Shown here: positions 13,421 to 27,300 of the stretch, piece by piece
Layout of the letters: each line of letters begins with the position of its first letter
Position numbering within the stretch: position 1 is the stretch's first letter
Origin: Fistularia commersonii
Lineage: Eukaryota > Chordata > Actinopteri > Syngnathiformes > Fistulariidae
Direction of reading: 5' to 3'
Length of the DNA stretch: 64,000 nucleotides
Assembly (NCBI GenBank): GCA_037954325.1
Contig: JBBMNZ010000001.1
Location: 13,559,758 to 13,623,757, forward strand
The notes under the pieces: generated by a model
Databases searched by the model: none
Told to the model about the DNA's origin: nothing
The model's input: only the letters and a program-made list of their open reading frames with translations
Made by a program: the position numbers and the translations under genes

Positions 13421-14185
13421 TGTTCTTCTTCATCTTCTTCTTCCTCTTTCGGCTTTTCCCTTCAGGGGTTCGCCACAGCGAATCAACCTTCTCCATCTAA
13501 CCCTCTTCTCTGTATCCTCCTCTCTCACACCAACTACCTTCATATCTTCTCTCACTACGTCCGTAAATCGTCTCTTTGGTCTTCCTCTGGACCTCTTGGC
13601 TGGTAGCTCCAATTCCAGCATCCGTCTACCAATAGATATTTACTATCCCTCCTCAGTACATGACCAAACCATTGCAGTCTGGCCTCTCTGACCTTCTCTC
13701 AAAAACATTTAATATGTGCTGTTCCTCTGATAGACTCATTCCTGATCCTATCCATCCTGGTCACTCCCAAAGAGAGCCTTAGCATCTTCACCTCTGCAAC
13801 CTCTAGCTCTGCCTCCTTTCTTTGTGTCATTGTAACTGTTTCTAGGCCAGACAGCATCGCTGGTCTCACCACTGTCTTGTACACCTTTCCTTTCATTCTG
13901 GTTGATAGTCCTCTATCGCATAGTACCCCTCTTCACCCATTTCAACCTGCTTGAAGCCGTCTCTTCACCTCTTTTCCGCACTCTCTGCTGCTCTGGACTT
14001 TTAACCCCAAGTACCCCAAGTCCTTCAACTTTTTGATCTTCACTCCCTGGAGCCTCACTGTTCAACCTGAGTTAATCTCATTCACGCACATATACTCTGT
14101 CTTGCTGCGACTAACTTTCATTCCTCTCCTTTGCAGCGCATACCTCCACTTTGCTAGATTATCCTCAACCTGTTCTCTACTCTCA
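13421..14185 (-). mobile_element. RTE LINE, 5'-truncated, with 16-bp target-site duplication
   Basis: Minus-strand pieces read KVYKTVVRPAMLSGLETVTM, then AELEVAEVKMLRLSLGVTRM, then LELPAKRSRGRPKRRF, then the RTE tail ending in (GAA)n. About the last third of pol survives, with stops and frameshifts. The sequence AAAGTTGGATCAGCCT occurs at both flanks (13405-13420 and 14186-14201). It is a perfect 16-bp duplication of the host Tc1-like element, which fixes both borders exactly. Confidence 0.92.
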
Positions 14186-14201
14186 AAAGTTGGATCAGCC
14201 T
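14186..14201. repeat. Target-site duplication, right copy
   Basis: Perfect partner of 13405-13420. Tc1-like sequence continues directly beyond it (CTAGTGTGTTTTTCCACTTT). Confidence 0.9.
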
Positions 14202-15875
14202 CTAGTGTGTTTTTCCACTTTGATTTTGAGTGTGACTCCTAATCAAGAGCTCTATGGGTTAATATATTTGATTTCTATTGATAATTTTTGTGGGATTTTG
14301 TTATTGCACATTCAACTACGTAAAGAACAAAGTATTTACTAAGAACATTTCATTAAACAAGATCTAGGATTTTAGTGCTCCCTTTATTTTTGAGCAGTGT
14401 ACATTTTGTGTCTATCCTGCACTTTGTATCGCTACTGCACATTTTTGTGAGCAGCCCACAGTTGTGTTTTTTATATCTACAAGCTGTTTTTTCTTTCTTA
14501 TTTTTCTTTCTTTATTTTCTTTCTTACCTAACTTTTTCCATTGCCTGTAAAGTGAACAATGCCAACCCCGAAAGAAATTCCTTGTTTTTTTCAAACTTGG
14601 TGAATAAAAAAGATCATGATTCTGATGATGAAATGGTAATTGTTTGTCCCATATCGTTTTTTTTGGACTCCAACTTTCCATTGAGAGGGTCAATAATTTG
14701 TTTGGAGTAGTCCATTTTGATCTGAGTTCTGAAAATAGAGGTTCAGTCAAAACTTGATGGTTCTTAAAAATTCAATATTTGTAGATCTGGCTTCGTATAA
14801 CATGGCATTCTGCTTTGGATCCAGCCTGTGGTCTCTATTAGTAACCCTAAGTTGGCTGGATCATGAGTCTGAAAAAGAAAACATGGTCAATTCTTTGGTA
14901 TTACCCAAAAAAACTATGTCCACTTTCAATTTTCATTCAACTCCATGGGCAGTAGTCTATGAAGTCTATGCCTCCTCTCATTCAAAGAACCCTGATAGCA
15001 TTCACTGCACAGCTAAACTGTGAAGTCACAACTTTTAAAGCTAGAGGGGGATAAATTTAAGGTTATGTATCTTCGACCAGATTTAAAGTGAGTCCTTTTT
15101 TTACCGATTCTAGATTCTCATTTACAATTCAGTGACGGAAGCCTGACACCTTTATTCCATGTGAGATGCGTTACAAAAAATATAGTGGAATTTTACATGG
15201 CATGCAAAGAAATGAAAAGTTCATAATAACACTCTTTCTACTGACCTGCCTGTGAAGTGATTGAGAAACTTGGGGTCTCACAGATTTTTGTGGCAATGTC
15301 TTTATCTAAGACTGAGAACCAAGAGCTCATCACTCTGTTTTAATTTTTGAACAAATTTTGAGTTCCTGTCCTCACCTATGGAGTACCTGATGGAATAGCA
15401 CAACCAATCTTTTCACTGCTCATTCAGTCATGTCCACAAACTAAGAGCAAAGGATGTTTTTTTAAGGACCAAAGCATGAAAGCACTCCTTGCAAGGATGG
15501 TATCTTGTTTTGTTCTTCACTAATTATTTCATTGTTGGTATTTGTATTGCCAAGTTTATATGATGTTTAAAATATAATTCTGCTTTTCAATATCTATGCC
15601 ATTGTAAATACTTCATTTTGCTTCTGTTGTTTTGACTCTTGAATGCACTTGAATATACTTGAATATACTTGAATTGTGCCTCTATGGTTATTTATTTGAT
15701 TTTTATTTGTTGTTGCTTTTTTGTATTATTGTCCTGCTTCACAAATTCAAAACTTCCATCCTTTCTGGTTATAAATATCCACTAAATGTTGTTTAAAATC
15801 TTGGCTTGCATTGTGTCATACATAAAATGTATGCCCTCCAGCTGTTCTCACCTAACTTACAATAGAAATGTACCA

Positions 15876-15876
<1 letters not shown>

Positions 15877-15929
<53 letters not shown>

Positions 15930-15949
15930 CACACACAAACACACACTCA
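15877..15949. repeat. (CA)n microsatellite
   Basis: Dinucleotide array with a few G and A interruptions towards its right end. Confidence 0.95.
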
Positions 15950-17474
15950 CAGCAATTGCAACTCTTAGACCTGTTAAAGATAAAATGGATTGACGACAAT
16001 GCTTACAGAACAACAAACAAACACACAGCTATTCTTTGATACAAATTTGCACCCACACATGCTCCAAATGCAAACATACTGTGGCAATATACACAAGTGT
16101 TCTTGTGATAGCCATTTATAGTGCTCAATTGTGAGGGACAAAGTGCTGTTATCACATGCTAGCAGCAAGGTCTGCTCTTGAAAACACTCCTCACCAAGTT
16201 GCAAACACTACTTGCTTATACATCCAGTAGATAGTGGATGCTCTCTGTTGACGTGCCAAATACTTCATGTCTGATGTCAATCGTGTAGACAGAAAATGAA
16301 GTTATCTATTTTCTTACTTCTACCTTGTCCTAGGTAAATTACTATATGAAATGAAAGAACTTAATCTCTTGTTGCTGTTGTGTCCCAAAAGATGTGAGGA
16401 GTCCTTCAGACTTGAGAGAATTCTGTGATAATCTGTTATGACCTTGATTGAACATCTCAGCGCCAACATGTCGGGGAAAGCGGGCTTAAAATACTGAAAC
16501 GGTGTTGAATACAGCCAGCAGTTTCATCCAACCATCTTCCCTCCCCTCTCTAAGCGATTTATCAACATTGTAGAGTCAGGGATTCTCTATAGTGGATGTT
16601 CAATAATTCATACTGAGACGCTCTCTCAAGCTTCCTGTGAAATTGGTAATTGCCATGTCATGCGCTTCTCCTTTTCTCTGTGTCTTTGTTTTGTGTGCGC
16701 TATTATATGCGTACACAAGCCATTGTTTCAATGCGGATATACAAGGAATCCTGCAACTAATGCTATGTTGGGGAGGGTCACCGGGGTTTTTTGCAATTGT
16801 CATTGTGTGTATGTACTCAAGTATACTACACTCTGTCCCCTTCTGTCATCCTCCCATCCCATTAGCCAAAATAAACTGCTATTGGATAATCATGGCTCCA
16901 CAGGCTTGATGGGCTTTGAATAATTTTAACTGGTAGTTATCTGCCCAAAACAGCACCCTCTGCCTGGATGGAGTTTTGACAATGCTAACTTTACCTGATC
17001 TTTGAATTGCAGAAAACACACATTTTTGGATGAATGGTGGAAAACCTGAAGTCAGTATGTTTGTGAAATCCAGCATACCTGTTTGATTTTTGTTACATAA
17101 TAAAGGAACATGGAGCAAGATGCATATTTAAATTACTCTTAAGTTTTCAACAAAATAGATCCTTCTAATACTTCGGTATGAAGTAACTACCTAATTGCAT
17201 ACCAAGTATGGAGTTTACTCTTCTGTACCACATCTCTGTTGTTGAAAACAAATAGGCCATAGTTGTCATGACAATTAAAGGCAGCTGTTTTTTGTTTTCT
17301 TTAGTATGCGCAGAAAATGTCCTAATACCGGTTTTGTATGAATCCACAATTAAATTGCATTTATTGGAAACTAAGGACATGGATCTCGTTTACTTCGGTT
17401 GCACGACTCATTCATTGAGTGGAGTGCAATGTTCAAATGTTTAGAGCAATGCTTTGCTTTCTTTCAAATTCATA

Positions 17475-17745
17475 TTCAAATTTTAAGAACTTTATTTGTC
17501 CCCTGGGGGCCATACAAGGCAGGTAGCACAGGCAGCACAAGGTAGGACAGCAAACAGCTTGAATAGTGCTAAAGATGATATGTACTGATTTTATCATATG
17601 AATAATTAACTGCCAAAAGTAAAAATAGACAAGTAGAATCTCAAAAGAAACATCCACAAATTTAGAATCCTTCACAACTTTATTCAGTATTTCAATGTCT
17701 CTCTGTTTGCCACAGTGGAAGGCATTCACTTGTTCACTCATAGAG
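17475..17745 (-). mobile_element. L2-type LINE 3' end, fragment
   Basis: The plus strand reads CTTTATTTGTCCCCTGGGGG, the reverse complement of the CCCC..GGGACAAATAAAG tail typical of fish L2/CR1-like LINEs. The minus frame above it reads NEQVNAFHCGKQRDIEILNK without a diagnostic catalytic motif. Confidence 0.5.
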
Positions 17746-19020
17746 ATGTTGCGTTAAATGATGAATGACCAGCGGAGGCTGGGGGAATGAGAGTGGAGGG
17801 TATGAAGGTGTGCTGGAACGGCACGAACTAGAGCAGAGCACAAGGCTGCCTTCCTGTGATCGTGACAGAAAGTCAATTCTAAATGTGTTGGAATAATGAG
17901 GGAGCATGCAAGCCTTCTTCTGATAAGGGAAAAAAAATAGAGCCCCTTTAAATCTAGAGCGTGCTGTGCCCATGAGTTAGAACCTCAAAATTCAACTGAG
18001 CAGCTTCATCATGCTGTTGAAGTCTTGTTTTTGCAGTCAAGGATACTGTATGTCTGTTTAATTTCTTGACAGACTCTAGAATAGCTATAAAAAATATTTC
18101 AATATCCTTAGGAGCCTCTGCAATTTACACTGCTGGCAGTAAATAACAAAATTGCAAATATTAGGATTTGTGGATTGATTTCTGGTAAGACGATGTCAGG
18201 CGTCAGTGACCCGTACATGGCCTGACCCTTGCTACTTCGACTTATAAACAGTTCTTTCACAGCCAGGAAGTGAGTTCTTCATGTAAAAAGTGCGTCATAA
18301 AAACCACTGTGTCAGTGCAATATAGTCTTTGTATTGTTTTCATACATGTTTTTTTTTTTTTTTGTGCGTCGTTGACTGGCAGGGTGTCCAGTAGTTTGCT
18401 GTCTGTCCTCCTGCTTTGTGACAACTGAGGCGAGCTGGCCCTAATTTTAGTTGGCTAACGCGGCTCTGACTGAGATGGAGGTGTGATGTTTATCTTTGCC
18501 CATGAGGAACTGACCTTTATGACTGAAGCCTTTGTAACAGCCAAATAAATTGCTGTCAATATGTTTAGCAATATTATACAAACAGATAAGAATACAAGTA
18601 TTTGTAAGCGTATTCATCCCTTGACCCAGTTAGTTTCATCCATAAAACCGGAACCTGATGGTGTAGAAAACCCTTACATGTTTGGATTCCGCTGTGATCC
18701 CGACTAGAATAGATTTGGAGTCAGCTGGTAAAGAGTTTCCTGCATCAACGTACAGGGCTATCTCCTGAAAGTTTGGAGGCTTTTCATCTCCTAAGAGCCA
18801 GGTCTGTTTTTTCCAGGCTTGTAATGTTTGCTAGGTTACCTACAACTGACTATTATGTGTCTCCCAGCCAAAACACCAACTGATTTCCAAGCATAAATGT
18901 GTGGAGTGTGAAATGACATTCGTTGTTTCTTCTAGATATTTCACATTTCTGCTCAAGCTGTAAAAAGGATGCACACAGTAGTGATGTTTAGTGTTTTCCT
19001 GCTGTATAACACATTAGAAG

Positions 19021-19316
19021 CAGCACAGGGGCACAGCGCTTCTGCCTCACAGCAAAAAGGTCCCTAGGTTTGATTCTAACAGTGGGCCTTTCTGTGTGGA
19101 GTTTGAATGTTCTCTCCAAGTGACTTTCCTCAGGGTTCCCAGTTGTTCTCCCACAGTCCTAAGTCACGCAATAGGTTAGCTGCAGAGACTCAACGGGACA
19201 GATGTCTGAATGAGAGCGAGAGCCCTGGCTGTCACACAGTGGCAGCTGGGATAGTCTCCAGCGCATGACTTCCCTGAAGAATAGGCGGTATAGATGTTGA
19301 ATGAGCAAATGAATAA
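19021..19316 (+). mobile_element. Teleost SINE-like dispersed repeat
   Basis: It starts GCAGCACAGGGGCACAGCGC, then CTGCCTCACAGCAAAAAGGT, a B-box-like GGTTTGATTCT, then GTGTGGAGTTTGAATGTTCT, and ends AGGCGGTATAGATGTTGAAT. This is the very common fish repeat with consensus start GGCACGGTGGCGCAG and end GGATAAGCGG. It lies just upstream of the first rgs6 exon in the window. Other copies lie at 31275-31440 and, reversed, at 39165-39496. Confidence 0.7.
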
Positions 19317-19418
19317 TACATTAAAATTAATAATAAAAATTCACATCATTTTCTGAGTAAAAAAAATGATAGAAGGTTGAATTGTTAAATCCAGCCACTC
19401 TGTACTTTCTGGCCACAG

Positions 19419-19518
19419 ATCGAAGACATCGTCACACGAGTACAAGACGAGAAAGCTGGGGGCGTCGCTATCCGAACTGTCAAAAGCTTTCTCTCCAAGA
19501 TCCCAAGTGTAGTGTCAG
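19419..19518 (+). CDS. rgs6: rgs6 exon, start of DEP domain
   Basis: Acceptor GGCCACAG, donor GTAAGT. It encodes [20 protein letters not shown] and the [10 protein letters not shown] stretch, the first DEP helices. It is 100 nt long and ends in phase 1. The preceding exon with the start codon is not in view. Confidence 0.95.
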
Positions 19519-22500
19519 GTAAGTTTTTCCTGAATATTCAACTACGTATTGCTTCTGTCTGTTTGTTTATCTCCCTCATGACCTGCTATTGAAGACGTCA
19601 TAGATATGTGTTCTGTTGTCTCACTCAGCAAGTGAGCTCCACAGCAACGAACAAGTTGGAACCAGTAAAGCAAATAAGACCTTTTGGGCTCATTTAAATT
19701 GCACCTATTATCATTTGAGGATGATAATGTCTTGCTGATAAAACCTCAGCCCACTGAGGAGAAGGCCTATGGTGTAATGCTGCCCTTGCCACACAGCTAA
19801 GAAGTTCATTTTCTCTTCTCTGTCTTTGCCTTTCTATGTGTGCACACTGTGTTTATGTGTGCATGTGTACTAAATGAATCATCAGCGGCGGGCTTGGGTC
19901 GATCCCCCTCTCCCAGCACTATTTCTGAGTCACTCGTTGGCCTAGTGGCTGCAAGATCTCACACTGTGCCATCCAGGAGTAGAGAGAAAAACAGACTTCA
20001 AACTTTGCATCATTTTAACACACCTAGTCTGCTTTCAGAAATTAATCCGTGAAGCTAATTTGTGAAATAAATTGCAGGTTTTTTTATAACAACCAAGTGG
20101 ATTCTTTGACCATTGCCCTTCTGTAAATACCAGGAGCAGACATTGTACAGTGGCTGATGAAAAACCTCTCTATGGACGATCCAGGTATGCCTGCTGCGAA
20201 ATCCTGTATTCCAAGCACAATATACTGCTCAATTGTCAAAGCAGCCTATTTAAACCTTTCTCCCATCCTCCCCGCCCTCCCTCCTATCTATGTACCCTCT
20301 CTCATGTAAACAGTTGAAGCCATCCACCTCGGAAGCCTGATTGCTGCCCATGGCTACATCTTTCCCATCTCTGACCATGTGCTGACACTCAAAGATGATG
20401 GAACTCTTTACCGCTTCCAGGTATAGATATTTCTGCCATGGACCTCGTTATGTGTTTGTAGACCAATGAATATCTTAAATAGAACAGTGAGATAATGGTT
20501 CATCGGAGGGATATTGGTATTGCATGGTGATAATGCGAGCAATCCTTCCTAAGCCTATTACTCACCCATCAAGGTCGATGCTGTATATCCCTGCTAGATG
20601 CTGTGTCAGAGCAGGAGACAATAGAGTTGGCCACACATCTTGACTGATAGGTGTTTTTACTTTGTTCCATCTAATCCACGATGATCTTCGTCCAATGTCT
20701 GAGGGGCCCCCAATGACTAATCACTGACCGTAAGCATCATGATCCGGCAGGCTCCCCATATCGAAAACGTTGAGCTGAATGTACGCTGGCTCTGCACATT
20801 TCCATGTTACTAGCCTCCACTGCTCCTCCCCCAATGTACACTTTTTACTCAAGATTTAAAGCCACAATTGTGCGTCAACAAGGAGGGCTGTGTGGGTCAC
20901 ACTTGCTCATTCAGCAATGGCTAAAAATATTCTCTCTGATGATGTGATGCAACAGACCCACGTCATCAGAAATTCAAAAAGTAGTGTCCATGGTGCATTT
21001 GAAATGTAATGGCCAATCTCTGTAGCCACACTGAAAGAGACAGTGAAGTCCTATGTAAAAATAAATACAGTTATGATTACAGACCCACATTCAGATTCTT
21101 GTGGAAAACATGTACATTCAGCGGCAAAGTCTTGTAGATGAAAACCATCTGTTCTGGGTTGAGATGACAATTCTGAAGCAGAATGAAAGAATTTCAACTT
21201 ATTTGTTTATTATGCTCAAACAGGCACATTCATCACTATGTATCATCCGCACTCAAAGTAATTACCCTTTGATTAATAGTGGAAATGACATATTTGCTTG
21301 AGAAACACCAAGAAGGAATCCTACATTTATAAAGAATGCATGACAGAGGTGAGTAATGGACTTGATATGCACTTGCAATGTGTAACATCACTTCCAAAAG
21401 ACATTTAGCTATGGCTTGAAAGACCACTTTCCTCTAGAGATACTTATTTGGGTCACATGGGTGTCAAGGATCATCATCAAACAAAGCTGTCTTTTGTTGA
21501 GGCAAAGGCTGTCGAGTTGCAAAGCGAGCAGGGAATTGTTGAAATCAATACAACAAAGTATTGGGACATTTTTACAAATACTGTGATGGGATAAACACAA
21601 AGTACCAGTCTTTTTTATGAACATTTCATGATGAATTTTCAATGCTGTGCAATACAATGATCTTGTTTGTATTTTTAGACCTTTTTTTAGACCTCAGACT
21701 TTTGTTGCCATTCTGACTGTAGCAGTGATGCTCTGATGAGCTGTACTGCTTTGGTAGAGGTGGTACTGTAGTGCAGATGGTGACTGCATTTTTTTCCCTG
21801 GAGAAATAATTTGTGGCTCAAAAAGGTCAGGTATTGCGAAATATGGCGAGGCATTTAAAACAGCTGCATATTTATGAAATGAGAATGGGGGTGGGGAGGT
21901 CCGGCATTGCAAAAGAGTGGTAAACTACTCATATCTGTGGATAACATTATTTAATGGTTTGAACGCTTTTGTTTTCACCAGTCCACATATTTCTGGCCAT
22001 CAAACTGTTGGGAGCCCGAGAACACAGATTATGGTAAGTCACTGACAGTAGATTTTTAATTCTTCTCATAGGTTTAGATCCTACAAACACATCCCAGTGT
22101 CTCCCCCTCCAAAGCTGAAACAAGGCTGTGTATCAGTTGTAGACATTCATAGCAGGGCCAAACCCTGACGTGTTTCTGACCTTGACTGAGTCCAACCAAC
22201 TGTATTCCTCCTGAAATTTTAATTGCAATCTGCACTTTATTTACTCGTAGTTCCAAGGGAAACATTAAGTAGTCATTGGTCAAGAGTTCTTTTTTCTAAG
22301 GTGTAGTTCATGTCAGATTTGTTTTCTCCTATTCTACTTTCTTCTTTGTATTGTCATGCTTCACCTTCCCTTGTCATTGTCTTTCCAGCCATTTACCTGT
22401 GCAAGCGCACCATGCAGAACAAGGCCAGGCTTGAGCTTGCTGACTATGAAGCTGTGAGTATATTTTGAAGCTCTCTCTTCATTGGTATCATTGTACACGT

Positions 22501-24260
22501 ATCATAATATATGTACACCTTAGGGGTTCTGCTGCCTTTTATGGCGCCGAGATGTGAAAGAACTGAAACGCTCCTCTTTCAAGCAAAGGGTTCTTATTTA
22601 GTAACATTCTGTACATACCTCTTTTCTTTAAAGAGCAGCATGTAGTGAAAATGTTTGTAGTCATTTCCCGTCCCAACAAACGGAAAGATGTGTATTCTTT
22701 CAAAGGGGTCAATTTATACAGTGCTTATTTCACAACGTTACAACAGTTATCAATTTACCTCAGATATTGAATTTAAATCTAGTTTAACAGTCTTGCTTGC
22801 TATTCCACTGGGTGACTAAATAGCTCCTGGTCTCTTTGCTCTCACTGTAAAATGCCCGGCATTTGGTGCATTAAGTTTGTCTCTGTTTATAATGAGGTCT
22901 TGACCCACAGACAGATGCTGGTTAGTATTTTAACCCTCATATTATGTTAAGGGTCAATTTGACCCATTTCACCCATTGACCCAATGGGTCAAATTGACCC
23001 TTAACATAATATGAGGTTTAAAGAGGGCAGCTGTCAGGATATGTACATGTGAGAAGACATTGTCTTGTAACCAATACACAACATTCTTCAAATTGAACTG
23101 AATATCTAGAAAATGCAATGTTCAAATCACCATTATTTAAAGTTTTGTTGCATCATGGTATGATATAAAAACATGAAACACATATTTAGATGATGTAAAT
23201 ACTTTAGTATATTCCAGTATATACTAAATCAAATACCGGCAGCAGGAGAATATTTAAGGTCAAAAATTAAACTTATGCTTTTTTGCAAAGAGTTAAAAGA
23301 CTGGCACCCCTTAAAGTCTGTGAATGTCAATGACAATATGTTGCATTATAGATTGTGATTTCTGTTGTTTAAGGCTAGATGAGCCTGATTCCTTCATGGC
23401 AGAAATAAAAGAGTCAATAGTTCTTCATCAGGCAGCAAAATAGCTTTGTAGCCGAGCTCCTGCTGCAGGCAAAAGCTCCGCTAACACATAGTGTAATCAA
23501 AAATTACCACTCCTGATGATTCATACCTTTACTGAAAGTGATTTTGAATCTGTTTATGTTGGTTTAATACACATAGTCGACTAATAAAACAAACCCAAAA
23601 AATATGTTACCAGTGTTCAAAATATTGAGCGCTGATGAGCACATGTACACATACAAAATATTGTATGTGTGCATGTGTGCATGTGTACGTGTGTGCGTGT
23701 GATATGACCAGTTCAGACATGTGCAGGGATTTGTTGAGAAGTTGTCTAACCCCAAAAGCAGTAATCCAAAGTTATGGCATACTGTAACGGTGAATGGATG
23801 AGGTAATCATCTTAAGGCTCTGGATTCAAATAACCTTATTTCTCAATGCCTTCCCTGATTGGTTTCCCCAGGAGAACCTTGCACGGCTGCAAAGAGCCTT
23901 CGCCAGGAAGTGGGAATTTATCTTCTTGCAGGCTGAAGCTCAAGTCAAGTGAGTGAACATGGAACAGAGTCAGAACATGCTATCCTCTGTTGTCCATGTC
24001 ATCCTAATATGACACATGTTCAAGGGGTTTGGAGCAGCAGAGACTAATAACATCCTATTTATACATTCACACTAACCTTTGGCTGCATGCATGATGTGTG
24101 TCATTTCCCTTGAGAAATGACAATTCTTCTGTGCAGCGCAAGGTGGTTGTTGGTCGTTGAGCCAGAGCTGCTCAGTGTGTGATCCTAAGGCATTAAATAT
24201 CCTTATATAATTTAATGAACACACACACACACACGCACACACGCACACACGCACACACGC

Positions 24261-24326
<66 letters not shown>

Positions 24327-27300
24327 CTCCACAGATACTTTTTGAAGACTCCCCCCTAGTGGTTGTTATTTGAAAACACAACTAATTACAACTAAATCAC
24401 CCTAACCCTAACCCCAACCCAAATTTTTTGTTCTCTTGTTTGGATATATATGAATTAATTTAATGTGGTTTATTGTTTAAACTGACATCTCAGCCTTGAA
24501 CTCCAATGTCTGTCATTCATAGAATTGACAGAAAAAAAGACAAGGCAGAGAGGAAGATCCTGGATAGTCAGGAGAGGGCATTTTGGGATGTCCACAGGCC
24601 AGTGGTGAGTAAAACTGAATATTGCAAGGAAAGTCATTTGTTGTGTGAAGTGTAACAAGACGAAAAGAGTTCTACTGTCAGATTGGTGGATAATTTAAGC
24701 ATCTAAAGTCCAACAACAGCACATTCCCCCCCCCCCCCCCCCCCAATACATGTTGACAGTTGCACTTGTTTGATTAGACTCAGCACCAATCATTATTCCT
24801 AAAAGCCTTTGTTAGTGAGCGTCATCGTTGATTAAGGTGTACCTGACACAAACACAAGGACACTCAGGAGGTAGGGTGTCTTAAGGGGTTTATTTGGTGA
24901 GGAAAGTGAACAGGGAGCTTTGCTGGGACTGTGTTGTCTCCTAAGAAATGTCACAGGGGTCTCAGGAACAAGGAGAGGCGTTGACCATCAGGAACTAGGC
25001 GCTGGTGAGGAAGCGCAAGACCAAGAATACCGGGGGTAATGAACTAGTGAGGAAGAACCCAAAATCTGGCACCAGGCTCCTCTTACCCCCTGCTTGATGA
25101 GGCTCGATCAGCCACAGGTGTGCTGGCGTCCCTGGCAGTAATCATTCACCTGGTCAGCCCCCGACCCCCCACGCAGAGGGGGCTTGGAAGGAGGGCACAA
25201 GGTACAAGTATGGACAGGCTTGACCTAGGACACATGGAAGGTCGGGTGAATGCGCAGGATTGGAGGTGGATGGCAGAGGGGCTCATTAAGGACTCCACCT
25301 CAAGTGTGTCGATGAATCTAGGGGGACGACTTCCGGGAAGTGGATTTCAAGGGAATGTCACGAGATGAGAGCCGGACCCTTTGCCAAGGCGAATAGACAG
25401 AAGCAGGAGTTCACCTCTGGTCAGCAAAGCAGCGGCTTGGCTTGGAGGTGTGCTGCAGCACGGCAAAGGGTGGCGGATCAGCAACAGATTTAGTGTTGAG
25501 CCAAAGTGGCAGCGATCCCTCATCGCGGAAAGAGTGGTGGCTGGTAACCCAGGGAGGCCTTGAAAGGGGACAGACCAGTGGCAGTGGAGATGTGCCGATT
25601 GTGAGCATATTTAACCCAGGGGAGAAACTAGCTACAGTCAGAGGAGTTGGGGGACATGAGGTTGGTGGCATTTGAGGGTGGCCTCAAGTTCTTAATTCAT
25701 ACGCTCTGTCTGACCCATTGGACTGAGGATGATAACCCGAGGTGAGGGAAACACTGGTGTTGAGTGCGAGGCACTGGCTGCCTCCACACCTGGAACGTGT
25801 CCTGTAGTCCACGGTCAGAAATATTTTTGGGGGGATGCCGCAGAGGCGGAAAACGTGCTTGACAAGCAGTTGGGCTGTTCGAAGGGCAGTGACAAAGCCG
25901 ATGTATGACCAAGGTCTCTTCGTCAGAGGTGGAAGGAGTCCTGCGGGTGATCGATGGGAGGACGTGCTGAGCACACAAACAGAATATGCGAGAATGTAGT
26001 TCTTAACATCCTTCTGGATGGTCAGCCACCTGAAGCTGCGGTTTATTAGGGTAACGGTTCTGCTGAAACCTGCATGGGCAGAGAACTTTGAAGAGTGAGC
26101 CCGGTAGATAAGACGAGAGTGGACCGAGGTGGGGACGTTTGTCTTGCTGTTTGGTCCAGTTTTGTCTGGAGTGCCTGGTTAATGACCTCCTCTATGTTCC
26201 AGGAAAGAGCCCCAACAGTGCAGTAAGGTGGCAGGGCGGGAGCTGGGGTCTGGTCCGTGTCGTCTGCAGAGAACTGGCGGGTGAGGGTGTCTGGCTTAGT
26301 CTTCTGGGCACCTGGGCGATAAGAGATCGTGTGGTTGAACCGGAGAGAGACCAACAGGATTGACGTGAGTTGACATTTGGCTGACAGGTTCTGACAGGTG
26401 GTTCAGACTAGCACCCTCCAACCAATGCCGCCACACCTCCAAAGCAAGTTTGAGTGCTTGGAGTTCCCAACACCCCCATCATAATTCCTTTTGGCAGGGG
26501 ATAACCTGCGGGAGAAAAAGGTGCAAGGATGATGTTTCCCCATCAGAGTACACGAATTGTGATAGGACCGCACCAACCGTCGTTTCAGTGGTATCAACCT
26601 CAGTTGTGGGGGTTGGGCTGGATGAGGATAGGTGCTTTGGAGAACCCTCTTCAGGTCCAGAAAGGTGGAGTTGGCTTCAGGGGACCAAAAGAAGGTGTTC
26701 TTGGTGGATGTGAGAGCAGTCAGTGGGGACGTTGTCTGACTGTATTTCCTTATGAAACGGCGGAAGAAATTTCCAAATCCTCAGAACCTCTGGCGCTGTT
26801 TGTGGGTCTATGGGACTGGCCACTCCAGGACTGCTTTCATCTTCTCCGGATCCGTGCGAAGCTCTCCGCCTTCTAGGATGTACCTGAGAAAAGAGACAGA
26901 TGGCTTGTGGAACTTTCATTTCCTCAGCCTTGATGTAGAAAAGAGTCTCTAGTAGTCATTGCAGGGCCATTCATACATGCTGACAGTGGTCTGAGAGAAA
27001 CTTTGAAAAAATGAGAATGTCATACAGATAGACAAACACAAAAGTGTTCAGGAAGTCACAGAGTACATCGTTAATCAGGGCTTGAAAGACAGCTGGGGTA
27101 TTGCCAAGGCCAAAGGGCATGACCAGGTATTTGAAGTGTCCAATGGGGGTCTTAAGGCAGTCTTCTATCCGTCTTCCTGGCATATCCGTACAAGCTGGTA
27201 GATGTTGCGGAGCTTGGAAACATGGTCGCACCATGAGTAGGTTCGAAGCCTGATAACAGGAGGGGTAAGGGATACCTATTCTTGATGGTAATTTGGTTTA

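Larger units (their letters stand above)
13275..14399 (+). mobile_element. Non-autonomous Tc1/mariner element, split by an RTE insertion
   Basis: The left end reads ATGTTCAAAAAATATAAAGG, then AAACTGTCCACTTAGGAAGC. The right end reads CTCCCTTTATTTTTGAGCAG followed by TGTA. These match the two ends of a widespread fish Tc1-like family. The ends are inverted repeats bounded by TA dinucleotides at 13273-13274 and 14400-14401. Nearly all of the transposase is deleted; sequence resumes at the family's 3' part (TTTTGACTTGTTTTAAGGAC). An RTE LINE at 13421-14185 interrupts it. Without that insertion the copy would be about 345 bp. Strand follows the family as I recall it. Confidence 0.8.
14402..19020. 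other. No gene seen; scattered repeats
   Basis: No exon with convincing splice sites was found. It holds a (CA)n tract, an L2-type 3' end at 17475-17745 and a poly-T run at about 18350-18363. The open frames at 14375-15023 match nothing I recognise. Confidence 0.5.

Noticed and set aside
24395..24422. CCCTAACCCTAACCCC stretch resembling telomere repeat
   Set aside because: Only about three units within an intron next to a CA repeat; too short to infer an interstitial telomere.
24727..24744. Poly-C run as a possible regulatory site
   Set aside because: A plain homopolymer with no surrounding motif, like the poly-G at 8025-8044.
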